This document shows, one piece after another, positions 9,444-17,980 of a DNA stretch of 64,000 bases. Numbering within the stretch: the first letter of the stretch is position 1; every line of letters begins with the position of its first letter. Under the pieces are notes generated by a model. The model was not told the origin of the DNA. It saw only the letters and a program-made list of their open reading frames with translations, and searched no databases. Source of the DNA: Anaerovibrio slackiae (GTDB taxonomy: Bacteria > Bacillota > Negativicutes > Selenomonadales > Selenomonadaceae). The stretch spans positions 1-64,000 of the forward strand of contig NZ_VUNR01000013.1 in the NCBI RefSeq assembly GCF_009695585.1. Direction: 5' to 3'. Both the position numbers and the translations under genes were made by a program.

Positions 9444-10175
9444 ATGTCAGGACATTCTAAATGGGCAAATATTAAACGTAAGAAGGGTGCAAATGATGCT
9501 ATCCGCGGCAAGATTACTACAAAGATTGGCCGCGAGATTACTATTGCCGTGCGCATGGGCGGTGCTGATCCTACCGGCAACATGCGCCTGAAGCTGGCTC
9601 TCAGCAAGGCAAAGTCCAACAATATCCCTAAGGACAACATCAATCGCGCTATCCAGAAGGGACTGGGGGCTTCCGATGGCAGCAACTATGAGGAGCTGAC
9701 CTATGAGGGCTACGGCCCGGGCGGCACAGCAATTCTTTTGGATATTCTTACCGATAACCGCAACCGTACAGCTGCGGATATCCGTCATATCTTTTCCAAG
9801 CATGGCGGCAACCTGGGTGAGTCCGGCTGCGTAAGCTGGATGTTCAAGAAGAAGGCTGTCTTTGTAGTGGAGAAGGAAACCTTTGATGATGAGGACGCAC
9901 TCATGGAGCTGGTGCTTGAGGCTGGTGCCGATGACCTGAAAAATGAGGACGATGTATTCGAGATTACTGCCGAGCCGGAGGCATTTGATGACATTGAGGC
10001 GGCTCTCGGGGAGAAGGGCATTGAAACTGTGTCTGCCGAGGTTACTATGGTGCCTGACAATACCGTGAAGGTTGAGGGTGATGCCGCTGTGAAGATGCAG
10101 AAGATGCTGGATGCACTGGATGAAAATGATGATGTGCAGGAAGTATATGGCAACTATGAAATGGATGAGGAGTAA
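9444..10175 (+). CDS. yebC: YebC/PmpR-family protein
   Basis: A 243-residue protein with the family signature opening MSGHSKWANIKRKK and the three-domain pattern of YebC. Members act as DNA-binding regulators or, as shown for some, as factors that ease ribosome stalling at proline runs. The C-terminal half is acidic, as usual. AAAAAAGGAG lies upstream of the ATG. In many genomes yebC precedes ruvC, and it does so here, separated by a palindromic element at 10201-10339. Confidence 0.95.
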   Translation: MSGHSKWANIKRKKGANDAIRGKITTKIGREITIAVRMGGADPTGNMRLKLALSKAKSNNIPKDNINRAIQKGLGASDGSNYEELTYEGYGPGGTAILLDILTDNRNRTAADIRHIFSKHGGNLGESGCVSWMFKKKAVFVVEKETFDDEDALMELVLEAGADDLKNEDDVFEITAEPEAFDDIEAALGEKGIETVSAEVTMVPDNTVKVEGDAAVKMQKMLDALDENDDVQEVYGNYEMDEE

Positions 10176-10200
10176 GATCCTGAAATAACAGATATAACGC

Positions 10201-10339
10201 GAGCAGGATACGGTAGCCTCGAAAACCCGCTCTCGCTCTTAGTCGTGCCTCACGCTGCTAAGCTCATGCTTCGCTGGCGCTCGCATTCGCTAAGAAGCGA
10301 GGCGCGACAAAGGTTTTCGCTGGCTGCCGTACCCTGCTC
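10201..10339. repeat. 139-bp imperfect palindrome (REP/MITE-like)
   Basis: The left arm begins GAGCAGGATACGGTAGCC and the right arm ends with the near-complement GGCTGCCGTACCCTGCTC. Inner matched blocks include CGAAAACC/GGTTTTCG and GTCGTGCCTC/GAGGCGCGAC, with a smaller hairpin at the centre. It fills the yebC-ruvC gap. Only one copy is in this window, so mobility is inferred from shape alone. Confidence 0.65.
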
Positions 10340-10443
10340 TTGCTTTAGTGCCAATCTGTAGCAAGCTGGTATGGCACTTCGTGGGATGAACTCATTTGCC
10401 AATCAGCTTGAAACTGTAATTTTTTTGTGAAGGGGGTGAGGTG

Positions 10444-10938
10444 ATGCTGGCACTGGGAATAGACCCGGGAACGGCGATTTGCGGCTACGGCTTTGTGGAG
10501 AGCCGGGGCAGCAGGCTGGTTGCCCATGAGTACGGGGCGATTACCACCAGCCCAAAGGCTCCCATGCAGGAGCGTCTGATGAAGATTTATGACGGGCTGG
10601 ACGGGCTGATCAAGAAGTACCAGCCTGATGCCATGGGGGTGGAGCAGCTTTTTTTCAATCGCAATGTGGACACCGCCATCCCCGTGGGGCAGGCAAGGGG
10701 CGTGATTTTGCTGGCGGCAGCAAAGAACAACCTGCGGCTTCTGGAGAGGACTCCCTTGCAGGTGAAGCAGTCCGTTACAGGCTACGGCAAGGCTACCAAG
10801 GAGCAGGTCATCTACATGGTGACGAAGCTTTTAAATCTGCCCAAGCCCCCCAAGCCGGATGATGTGGCAGATGCGCTGGCGGTGGCTATTTGTACATCCC
10901 ACATGATGAACAGCTTTACATTTCGCAACAACCTCTGA
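10444..10938 (+). CDS. ruvC: Holliday junction resolvase RuvC
   Basis: A 164-residue RNase H-fold endonuclease that cuts Holliday junctions. It shows the opening GIDPGTAICGYG with the first catalytic Asp, Glu in the VEQLFF motif, and the C-terminal acidic pair in PKPDDVADALAVA. GAAGGGGGTGAG precedes a GTG-ATG pair; ATG 10444 is taken. ruvA and ruvB do not follow; lysC comes next behind its own promoter. Confidence 0.95.
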   Translation: MLALGIDPGTAICGYGFVESRGSRLVAHEYGAITTSPKAPMQERLMKIYDGLDGLIKKYQPDAMGVEQLFFNRNVDTAIPVGQARGVILLAAAKNNLRLLERTPLQVKQSVTGYGKATKEQVIYMVTKLLNLPKPPKPDDVADALAVAICTSHMMNSFTFRNNL

Positions 10939-10988
10939 TTGTATTCATGTATACATGAATAGATTCGTCAAATTTGTACTTTTCACAC

Positions 10989-11017
10989 TGGACATTTGCT
11001 TTTTCATGTATTATAAT
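10989..11017 (+). promoter_or_regulatory. Promoter of the aspartate kinase gene
   Basis: TGGACA (10989-10994), a 17-bp spacer and TATAAT (11012-11017). The leader to the ATG is about 95 bases with no lysine-riboswitch-like structure. Confidence 0.65.
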
Positions 11018-11118
11018 GGTATTCGCTTGATGTGTTGCAAGCTAAAAATGACAAATGTCCTTGATAGACGAATATAGCATAGCTGCTATAAGGAATTTGC
11101 ATACTTAGGGGGAGAGAC

Positions 11119-12348
11119 ATGGCTTTAATTGTAAAAAAGTTTGGCGGTACCTCGGTAGGCTCTACTGAGAAGATTATGAATGTTGCCAAGAGAATTATTG
11201 ATGAGAAAAAGCCTGGTGACCAGATTGTCATGGTGGTATCCGCTATGGGCGATACCACGGATGACCTGATTGAGCTGGCAAAGGGCATTAATAGCAATCC
11301 GTACCAGTATACCCGTGAGATGGATATGCTGCTGACCACCGGCGAGCAGGTGTCTATTGCGCTTTTGACCATGGCATTCAAGAGCCTGGGGCAGAAGGCG
11401 ATTTCCCTGACCGGCCCGATGGTGGGCATGCGCACCAACTCCGTGCATACCAAGGGCAAGATTGTGGATATTAAGCCATCCCGTGTCCGCAAGGAGCTGG
11501 AAAAGGGCAAGATTGTGGTTGTGGCAGGTTTCCAGGGTGCTGACGAGAAGGGCGATCCTGTAACCCTGGGCCGTGGCGGTTCCGATACCTCCGCTGTGGC
11601 TCTGGCCGGTGCCCTGAAGGCTGATGCCTGCGAGATTTATACCGACGTTGACGGCGTATATTCCGCAGACCCTCGCCTGGTGCCGGATGCACGCAGGATG
11701 AAGGAGATTACCTATGATGAAATGCTGGAGATGGCCCGTCTGGGTGCAGGCGTAATGCAGCCGCGCTCCGTGGAGATGGGTATGTATTTCAACATTCCGA
11801 TTCATGTTCGTTCCACCTTTACCAACAAACCAGGCACAATGATTAGGGAGGCTTATACAATGGAAGAAAAGGATTTCTTGATTCGTGGCGTAGCCCATGA
11901 CAGCAATGTAGCAAAGGTAGCAGTTCTGGGCGTACCAAATGACCCGGGTGTGGCTCATGCCATTTTCTCCGCCCTGTCCGACAGGAACATCGCTGTAGAC
12001 ATGATTGTACAGAGCATCAGGAATATCGAGAAGAACGTAACTGATATGGTATTTACCATTGCCCAGGACGATCTGGCCGAGGCCAAGCAGATTGTGGACG
12101 GCGTAGCTGACAAGCTCCACGCTGTAGCAGTTCTCATCGAGGAAGATGTGGCAAAGGTTTCCATCGTAGGTGCAGGCATGCTGGGCAACCCTGGCATCGC
12201 TACCCGCATGTTTGGCGCACTGGCTGATGCCCAGGTGAACATCGATGCCATCAGCACCTCCGAAATCAGCATTTCCTGCCTGATTAAGGGCAGCCAGCTG
12301 AAGGAAGCTGCCAATGCTATCCACAAGGAATTTTTCCCTGAAAAGTAA
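11119..12348 (+). CDS. lysC: Aspartate kinase
   Basis: A 409-residue aspartokinase, the first enzyme of the lysine, threonine and methionine pathway. The kinase motif KKFGGTSVGS is at the N-terminus, GRGGSDTSAVALA near residue 155, and two ACT domains for allosteric control by amino acids fill about 265-409. An internal ATG near 11860, preceded by TTAGGGAGG and opening MEEKDFLIRG, could start a separate regulatory beta subunit, as known for several Firmicute aspartokinases; that is an inference. It stands behind its own promoter. Confidence 0.95.
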   Translation: MALIVKKFGGTSVGSTEKIMNVAKRIIDEKKPGDQIVMVVSAMGDTTDDLIELAKGINSNPYQYTREMDMLLTTGEQVSIALLTMAFKSLGQKAISLTGPMVGMRTNSVHTKGKIVDIKPSRVRKELEKGKIVVVAGFQGADEKGDPVTLGRGGSDTSAVALAGALKADACEIYTDVDGVYSADPRLVPDARRMKEITYDEMLEMARLGAGVMQPRSVEMGMYFNIPIHVRSTFTNKPGTMIREAYTMEEKDFLIRGVAHDSNVAKVAVLGVPNDPGVAHAIFSALSDRNIAVDMIVQSIRNIEKNVTDMVFTIAQDDLAEAKQIVDGVADKLHAVAVLIEEDVAKVSIVGAGMLGNPGIATRMFGALADAQVNIDAISTSEISISCLIKGSQLKEAANAIHKEFFPEK

Positions 12349-12491
12349 TTTCATCTAAAAGAAGTCTGCTGGCTTTCCGGCGCAATGGTGCCGGAGAGAG
12401 GCAGCTGAAAGCTATAATGTGGGCAGATGGCGGCAGATGTGCGCTGTCTGCCCGAATGATTGTTTAGGAGTATACAGGAGGAAGAAATTTT

Positions 12492-13733
12492 ATGAGTTCT
12501 CAGGTTGCATCCCATCGCGTGGGCAAGAAGCTTGTAGATGTTATTTTTGGTGCCAGCGCCGCATGTGCAGAGGCCGTAAAGGAGCATGGCGCTGACAAGG
12601 TTACCAACGCAACTATTGGTGCCATTATGGGCGAGGATGAGAAGCTGGCATGCATTCCTACTATGGAGAAGGTTTTCCATCAGCTGCCGATAGCTGATGC
12701 CATTGCCTATGCGCCGATTGCAGGTTTGCCGGGCTATCTGGATACGGTTATTGACCTGACCTTTGCTGACAACAAGCCTGAGGGCTACCTGGCGGCTGTT
12801 GCCACCGCAGGCGGTACCGGTGCCATCCACCATGCCATCGTCAACTACACCGAGGCAGGGGATCAGGTGCTGACCTCTGACTGGTTCTGGGGCACTTACA
12901 ACGTGCTCTGCCAGGAGCAGGGCCGTACCCTGACTACCTATCAGCTCTTTGACGAGAATCAGAATTACAACCTCAAGGCTCTGGCTGCCAAGCTGGAGGA
13001 GCTGTTTGCCAAGCAGGATTCCCTGCTGCTCATCATCAACACCCCTGCCCACAACCCTACCGGCTACAGCCTGTCCGAGGCTGACTGGACCGGCGTGCTG
13101 GATTTGTGCAAGAAGTATGCGGCAGAGGGCAAGAAGGTCAACCTGCTGGTAGATATTGCCTATATCGACTATGCCGGCGAGAAGAATGAGTGCCGCCGCT
13201 TCATGAAGCAGTTCAGCAACCTGCCTGAGAACATCTTCACCATGTTCGCTTTCTCCATGTCCAAGGGCTACACCATGTACGGCCAGCGCACCGGCGCTAT
13301 CATCGGCCTGTCTGCCAGCAAGGAGCTGGTGGATGAGTTCGTTGATGTGGCGAAGTATTCCAGCCGTGCCACCTGGTCCAACATCAACCGTGGTGCCATG
13401 GCTGTGCTGAATGCCATTCAGCAGGATGATGAGCTCCTGGCAGCCTTTGAGGCGGAGCGTGAGTCTTTGTATGAAATCATCCGCGACCGTGCCGCCATCT
13501 TCATGAAGGAAGCTGAGGAATGTGGCCTGAATGCCCTGCCATACAAGGCCGGCTTCTTCCTGTCCATTCCTGCCAAGGATTCCAAGGCAGTGTGCGACGA
13601 GCTGCACAAGGATCTGATCTTTGCGGTTCCTTTGAAGGCCGGTGTCCGCATTGCTGTCTGCTCCGTGCCGAAGCAGAAGATGTACGGCATGGCAGCCAAG
13701 GTTCTCAAGGCCCTGAAGGCCGTTGAGGGCTGA
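12492..13733 (+). CDS. Class I PLP aminotransferase
   Basis: A 413-residue fold-type I aminotransferase of the aspartate/aromatic group. The PLP lysine lies in SMSKGYTMYGQRTG and the cofactor-binding motif in NTPAHNPTGY. The C-terminal arginine segment KAGVRIAVCS is conserved. Next to aspartate kinase it could supply aspartate or act on aromatic amino acids; sequence alone does not decide. The leader (12350-12490) holds a GC-rich hairpin, CCGGC/GCCGG, without a T run, and AGGAGGAAG precedes the ATG. Confidence 0.85.
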   Translation: MSSQVASHRVGKKLVDVIFGASAACAEAVKEHGADKVTNATIGAIMGEDEKLACIPTMEKVFHQLPIADAIAYAPIAGLPGYLDTVIDLTFADNKPEGYLAAVATAGGTGAIHHAIVNYTEAGDQVLTSDWFWGTYNVLCQEQGRTLTTYQLFDENQNYNLKALAAKLEELFAKQDSLLLIINTPAHNPTGYSLSEADWTGVLDLCKKYAAEGKKVNLLVDIAYIDYAGEKNECRRFMKQFSNLPENIFTMFAFSMSKGYTMYGQRTGAIIGLSASKELVDEFVDVAKYSSRATWSNINRGAMAVLNAIQQDDELLAAFEAERESLYEIIRDRAAIFMKEAEECGLNALPYKAGFFLSIPAKDSKAVCDELHKDLIFAVPLKAGVRIAVCSVPKQKMYGMAAKVLKALKAVEG

Positions 13734-13765
13734 TGACAGCTTTATAATATCTGCGTGATGGTTCA

Positions 13766-13804
13766 AGTTACTGCATGCTTGTGGGGCGTGCAGTAACTTT
13801 TTTT
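13766..13804 (+). terminator. Rho-independent terminator
   Basis: AGTTACTGCA (13766-13775) pairs perfectly with TGCAGTAACT (13789-13798), followed by seven Ts. Confidence 0.85.
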
Positions 13805-13877
13805 ATTGCGCAAGAAAATAATTAATGGTAAAATAATAGCGGAATAAGTATAATTTATGCTTTGAGGAGGATATTCA

Positions 13878-14510
13878 ATGTTTGATTTGAAACCTAAGAA
13901 AAAAAGCAATGAGTTCTTTGTCCTGTTCGAGGAAAGTGCCGAGTATTTTTATCAGGCTACCCTTCTTTTGGACGAGGTTATGATGGACCATCGCAAGGCT
14001 GACATCAAGGTCAAGGAGATTAATGACCTTGAGCATAGGGCCGATAAGGTTAATGACGCTATTATTGACAAGCTGAACCAGACCTTTATCACTCCTATTG
14101 ACCGTGAAGACATTTACGCTATCGCCAATGGCCTGGATGATGGTGTAGACCAGCTGCAGGGCATGCTGCAGCGCATTGTTATCTACCATACCGGTGAAGC
14201 CCGTGAGGGTGCCTTGCGCCTGACCAAGCTTCTGATTGAGTCCACTGCGGAAATCAAGCGGGCGGCTGCGCTCCTTAATGCTATCAGCAAAAATCAGAAT
14301 GAGATTCTCGCCATAACCTCCAAGATTGACAAGCTGGAAAGCGAGGGAGACCATGTTTTCCGGGGTGAATTGGCATACCTCTTTGAGTATGTGAAGGACC
14401 CGATTGAGCTGATCAAGTGGAAGGACCTGCTGGAAGGCCTGGAGGATACCCTGGACCACTGTGAGAGAATGGCAGACTTGTTAAAAGGTGTGGTAATGAA
14501 GTATGCTTGA
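13878..14510 (+). CDS. PhoU-like DUF47 protein
   Basis: A 210-residue all-helical DUF47 (TIGR00153) protein with the pattern of two PhoU-like three-helix bundles. These proteins pair with PiT-type phosphate transporters and are thought to regulate them. The next gene is exactly such a transporter and overlaps by 8 bp, so coupling is likely. A possible promoter upstream is TTGCGC-17 bp-TAAAAT, and GAGGAGG lies just before the ATG. Confidence 0.85.
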   Translation: MFDLKPKKKSNEFFVLFEESAEYFYQATLLLDEVMMDHRKADIKVKEINDLEHRADKVNDAIIDKLNQTFITPIDREDIYAIANGLDDGVDQLQGMLQRIVIYHTGEAREGALRLTKLLIESTAEIKRAAALLNAISKNQNEILAITSKIDKLESEGDHVFRGELAYLFEYVKDPIELIKWKDLLEGLEDTLDHCERMADLLKGVVMKYA

Positions 14511-15498
14511 TATTCATCCTTTTATAATTATCGTAGTCGTGCTGGCTCTTGTGTTTGATTTTATCAATGGCTTCCATGATACTGCCAATGCTATCGCTAC
14601 TTCTGTTTCCACCCGTGCCATTTCCCCGAGCAAGGCCATTATGATGGCTGCCGTGCTGAACTTCCTGGGGGCTATGATCAGTACCGGCGTGGCGAAGACC
14701 ATCGGTGGCGATATTGTGGTGGGACATATAGAGCAGCCGATTATTATCGCTTCTTTGGTGGGAGCGATTATCTGGAACCTGCTGACCTGGAAGATTGGCC
14801 TGCCCAGCTCCTCGTCTCACGCCCTGGTAGGTGGCATGATTGGCGGCGTCCTCATGTCGGACATGGGGCTGGCGGGGCTGAATTTTGCCGGTATCGGCAA
14901 GATTGTCATCGCCCTGGTGACTTCGCCGCTTTTGGGCATGGTGATGGGCTATATTATCATGACGGTCTTGTTCAGGGTGTTTGAGAATTCCAGCCCGTCC
15001 AAGCTGAATCACCGCTTCAAGAAAATGCAGATTGTCACGGCTGCCACCATGGCCTTTTCCCATGGCTCCAACGATGCCCAGAAGTCAATGGGTATCATCA
15101 CCCTGGCACTGTTTTCCGGCGGCGTGATTTCAGAGTTCGAGGTGCCGACTATCGTCAAGATTCTGGCGGCTACTGCCATGGCGGTAGGTACGTCCCTGGG
15201 CGGCTGGAGCATCATCAAGACCGTGGGCGGCAAGATTTTCAAGCTGGAGCCTGTCAACGGCTTTGCAGCTGACCTGAATTCTTCCATCACCATCTTTACT
15301 GCTACTATGCTGCATCTGCCGGTTAGCACCACCCACGTGGTTTCCGGCTCCATCATGGGCGTAGGCGCGGCCAAGCGCATCCATGCGGTACGCTGGGGCG
15401 TGGCACAGCAGATGGTCATGGCCTGGGTGCTGACCATTCCGTGCACGGCGGCTATGGGGGCCCTTTCCTATGTAGCTGTCATGGCTGTGTTCGGGTAA
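14503..15498 (+). CDS. pit: PiT-family inorganic phosphate transporter
   Basis: A 331-residue polytopic membrane protein with the two duplicated PiT signatures: GFHDTANAIATS near the N-terminus and AFSHGSNDAQKSMG in the middle. About ten hydrophobic segments are seen. It imports phosphate with a cation. It forms an operon with the preceding PhoU-like gene and is closed by a terminator at 15524-15554. Confidence 0.92.
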   Translation: MLDIHPFIIIVVVLALVFDFINGFHDTANAIATSVSTRAISPSKAIMMAAVLNFLGAMISTGVAKTIGGDIVVGHIEQPIIIASLVGAIIWNLLTWKIGLPSSSSHALVGGMIGGVLMSDMGLAGLNFAGIGKIVIALVTSPLLGMVMGYIIMTVLFRVFENSSPSKLNHRFKKMQIVTAATMAFSHGSNDAQKSMGIITLALFSGGVISEFEVPTIVKILAATAMAVGTSLGGWSIIKTVGGKIFKLEPVNGFAADLNSSITIFTATMLHLPVSTTHVVSGSIMGVGAAKRIHAVRWGVAQQMVMAWVLTIPCTAAMGALSYVAVMAVFG

Positions 15499-15523
15499 TA
15501 ATCGGATAATATGATATATTGTA

Positions 15524-15554
15524 AAGAGATTGTCAATTTGGCAATCTCTTTTTT
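15524..15554 (+). terminator. Rho-independent terminator after pit
   Basis: AAGAGATTG and CAATCTCTT form a 9-bp stem with an 8- to 9-base loop and a trailing T run. Confidence 0.85.
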
Positions 15555-15611
15555 GTCTAATTCCTTTGGGCATGTTATAATGTTGGTGGAATAATTTACG
15601 GAGGTGAGGGT

Positions 15612-16607
15612 ATGTCATTTCAGAAAACCCTGGAAGCAAGCCAGGAGTGGGCGAGGATTTTGCACTGCTCCTATGTGACTGATTTGAATGAGATTATCGA
15701 AAAAGGGGATATCGGGGAGCTGATCCGGGTGTCGGAGGCACTGCATGAAAAGCGCATTGCCAATATTGCCGATGAGATTGCCAGGAAGATTGATACCAGG
15801 CGGCTGGTGCTGATAGCAGGGCCGAGCTCCTCCGGCAAGACCAGTTTTGCCCAGAGGCTCCGGGTGCAGCTCCGGGTGCTGGGGCTGGAGCCGGTGTCCA
15901 TATCCATGGATGACTACTTTCTGGACAGGGAGCACACGCCGAAAAAGCCAAATGGGGAGTATGACTTTGAGTGCCTGGGGGCTATCGACCTGCCCCTCTT
16001 TAATGAGCACCTGCAAAAGCTGCTGGCAGGGCAGAGGGTGCATGTCCCGAAGTTCAACTTCAAGAAGGGGGCAAGGGATGAAAAGCCGTCAGCGGTTATT
16101 GAGCTGCAGCCCAGCCAGCCTGTGATCATCGAGGGGATTCACGGGCTGAATGAGAGAGTCAGCAGCGCTATCCCACGGGAGCAGAAATTCAAGATTTATG
16201 TCAGCTCCCTGACGCCGTTGTACATGACGCCGGAGGTGCGCCTGTCCACTACCCAGGCCAGGCTGTTCCGCCGCATGGTACGTGACTATCGTACCAGGGG
16301 CACTTCGGCTGCGGAAACCATCAGGCGTTGGCCAAATGTGATTGAGGGGGAGCAGAAGAATATTTATCCTTTCCAGGACGAGGGGGATGCCACCTTCAAC
16401 ACGGCGCTTCTCTATGAGCTGGGGGTGCTGAAGAAGTACGCCATGTACCTCCTGTCGGAGATTCCGCCGGAGGACAGCTCCTACGGCAAGGCACAGGAGC
16501 TGCTTGCTTTCTGCCGCTACTTCAAGTCCATCGGGGATGAAAAGGATATACCGAATACGTCCATCCTGCGGGAATTTATCGGCGGCTCTTGCTTTGATGT
16601 GGGCTGA
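15612..16607 (+). CDS. Uridine kinase-like nucleoside kinase
   Basis: A 331-residue P-loop kinase of the phosphoribulokinase/uridine kinase family, with Walker A GPSSSGKTS at about residue 70 and the SMDDYFLDR segment that follows in this family. It lacks the TGS domain that is fused in front in many clostridial homologues, so it is the short form. Function is predicted as phosphorylation of a nucleoside or related sugar; the substrate is not certain. TACGGAGGTGAGG precedes the ATG. Confidence 0.8.
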   Translation: MSFQKTLEASQEWARILHCSYVTDLNEIIEKGDIGELIRVSEALHEKRIANIADEIARKIDTRRLVLIAGPSSSGKTSFAQRLRVQLRVLGLEPVSISMDDYFLDREHTPKKPNGEYDFECLGAIDLPLFNEHLQKLLAGQRVHVPKFNFKKGARDEKPSAVIELQPSQPVIIEGIHGLNERVSSAIPREQKFKIYVSSLTPLYMTPEVRLSTTQARLFRRMVRDYRTRGTSAAETIRRWPNVIEGEQKNIYPFQDEGDATFNTALLYELGVLKKYAMYLLSEIPPEDSSYGKAQELLAFCRYFKSIGDEKDIPNTSILREFIGGSCFDVG

Positions 16608-16642
16608 TAATGCAGTTTAATACTTGAAATTTTCAGTTTTGA

Positions 16643-16683
16643 GGCATATAATTGTCATTTGTATGATAGTTATATGCCTTTTT
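16643..16683 (+). terminator. Rho-independent terminator
   Basis: GGCATATAA (16643-16651) pairs with TTATATGCC (16670-16678), followed by five Ts. Confidence 0.8.
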
Positions 16684-16708
16684 CAGGCTGGAATGTGAGG
16701 TAATTATT

Positions 16709-17755
16709 TTGAATGAGATAGATATTAGCGAAAAGGTAAAGAGAGCGATTAAGTTCGGGCTGCCTGCCCTGCTGCTCCTGTCCGTGGCTGTGGCAAGCAT
16801 CGTCTGGTATGCCCTGTACGGCACAGGTGACCTGGTGGTGAGGGATGCCAGGGTGTCCAGCAGCATGGTGGGCGCCAGGGTAAGGGTGGCAGGTACTGTA
16901 TCTGAGGTGCTGGTGAAAGACGGGGATGCAGTCAAGGCAGGGGATGTGATTGCCCGTATCAAGGTGAATGTCACCGAGGAACAGCTGAAGCAGCTGCAGC
17001 AGACGGTGGAGCTGACTCAGAAAAATCTTGACCAGCTGAAGCAGGGGATAACGGTGCGCACGCCAAGGGTTGTGTCAGCATCTGCCTCTGCCGGAGCATC
17101 AGCAGGGGAAGTGGAGCGTGCCAGGAGCCGCATGGAGCGCATGAACCAGCTCTACGAGATGGGAGCTGTCAGCGCGGTGAAGCGTGACGAGGCAGCCGCT
17201 GCCTATCAGGCTGCCGTTGCCGCCAGTAGTGCATCAGCATCCTATGACAGCAATGTAGTCTATGATACCACTGTGCAGGCTGCCAGTCCCGAAGTTATCA
17301 AAAAAGCGGAGCTGCAGCTCCGTCAGGCCCAGGCGGCACTGGAGCGGGCCAAGGGCAGTGCCGCGGCAACGGAGATTACTGCCCCTGTGGACGGCACTGT
17401 GTACATAGGTGAGCTGGCAGAGGGCATGGAGGTGCAGGCAGGGCAGGTGCTTGCCAATGTGGGCAACTCGGACAGCATGTGGATTGAGGCGTATCTGGAG
17501 CCGGAGCAGCAGGACAGCGTGCGCCTGGGGCAGGTGGCAGACTATTATGTGGACAGGAAAAAGTATGAGGGCCTGGTCATGGAGATTAACCAGCCGGTGG
17601 AGGATGAGCAGCAGGAAGCGGCAGGCAATACCGAGGGAAGCTACGGGGAGGCAGCTTCCGGCAAGCTGGTGGTGAGGATTTCTATTTCCCCGGAGGATGC
17701 TTCCGGCATGAAGATAGGGGAGAATGCCGAGGTGCGCTTTTTGAAGAAGGGCTGA
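16709..17755 (+). CDS. HlyD/EmrA-like membrane fusion protein
   Basis: A 348-residue adaptor with one N-terminal membrane anchor (about 17-37), a split biotinyl-lipoyl-like domain (GARVRVAGTVSEVLVKDGDAV and GTVYIGELAEGMEVQAGQ), a central coiled-coil hairpin (about 90-200) and a beta-barrel domain. Such proteins link inner-membrane exporters to the outer envelope, which would fit a diderm Firmicute. No transporter gene is adjacent, so the partner is unknown. It starts with TTG behind GTGAGGTAATTATT, an uncommon start. Confidence 0.8.
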   Translation: MNEIDISEKVKRAIKFGLPALLLLSVAVASIVWYALYGTGDLVVRDARVSSSMVGARVRVAGTVSEVLVKDGDAVKAGDVIARIKVNVTEEQLKQLQQTVELTQKNLDQLKQGITVRTPRVVSASASAGASAGEVERARSRMERMNQLYEMGAVSAVKRDEAAAAYQAAVAASSASASYDSNVVYDTTVQAASPEVIKKAELQLRQAQAALERAKGSAAATEITAPVDGTVYIGELAEGMEVQAGQVLANVGNSDSMWIEAYLEPEQQDSVRLGQVADYYVDRKKYEGLVMEINQPVEDEQQEAAGNTEGSYGEAASGKLVVRISISPEDASGMKIGENAEVRFLKKG

Positions 17756-17821
17756 TGCACAGGCAAAATTACGGGAAAACAAACTTTTTGTCACTTTTGC
17801 CTAAAAATTTTCAAAAAGTGT

Positions 17822-17850
17822 TTGACAAGGGGACAATGATATGCTAATAT
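17822..17850 (+). promoter_or_regulatory. Promoter of the glutamine synthetase gene
   Basis: TTGACA (17822-17827), a 17-bp spacer and TAATAT (17845-17850). A roughly 125-base leader with a terminator-like hairpin follows. Confidence 0.75.
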
Positions 17851-17888
17851 AACACCTGTAAGCAAGTTAAATATTTCTAAGGCAATGA

Positions 17889-17937
17889 AGCCATACAGCG
17901 AGTGCGGAGTATCTGTATCCTGTGTGGCTATTTTTTT
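17889..17937 (+). terminator. Terminator-like hairpin in the glutamine synthetase leader
   Basis: AGCCATACAG (17889-17898) pairs with CTGTGTGGCT (17920-17929) over 9 of 10 Watson-Crick positions plus one G-U, followed by A and seven Ts. It sits between the promoter and the ribosome site of the gene, so it looks like an attenuation platform. No known riboswitch was recognised in front of it. Confidence 0.65.
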
Positions 17938-17980
17938 GCCAAGATTACCTCAAAATAATGTAAGAAAAGGTGGTTTAAAA

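Noticed and set aside
11018-11118. Lysine riboswitch before lysC
   Set aside because: The leader is too short for the five-helix lysine aptamer and shows no terminator.
11125-12354. Minus-strand frame opposite lysC
   Set aside because: Shadow of aspartate kinase; no ribosome site and rich in His/Cys, as antisense frames often are.
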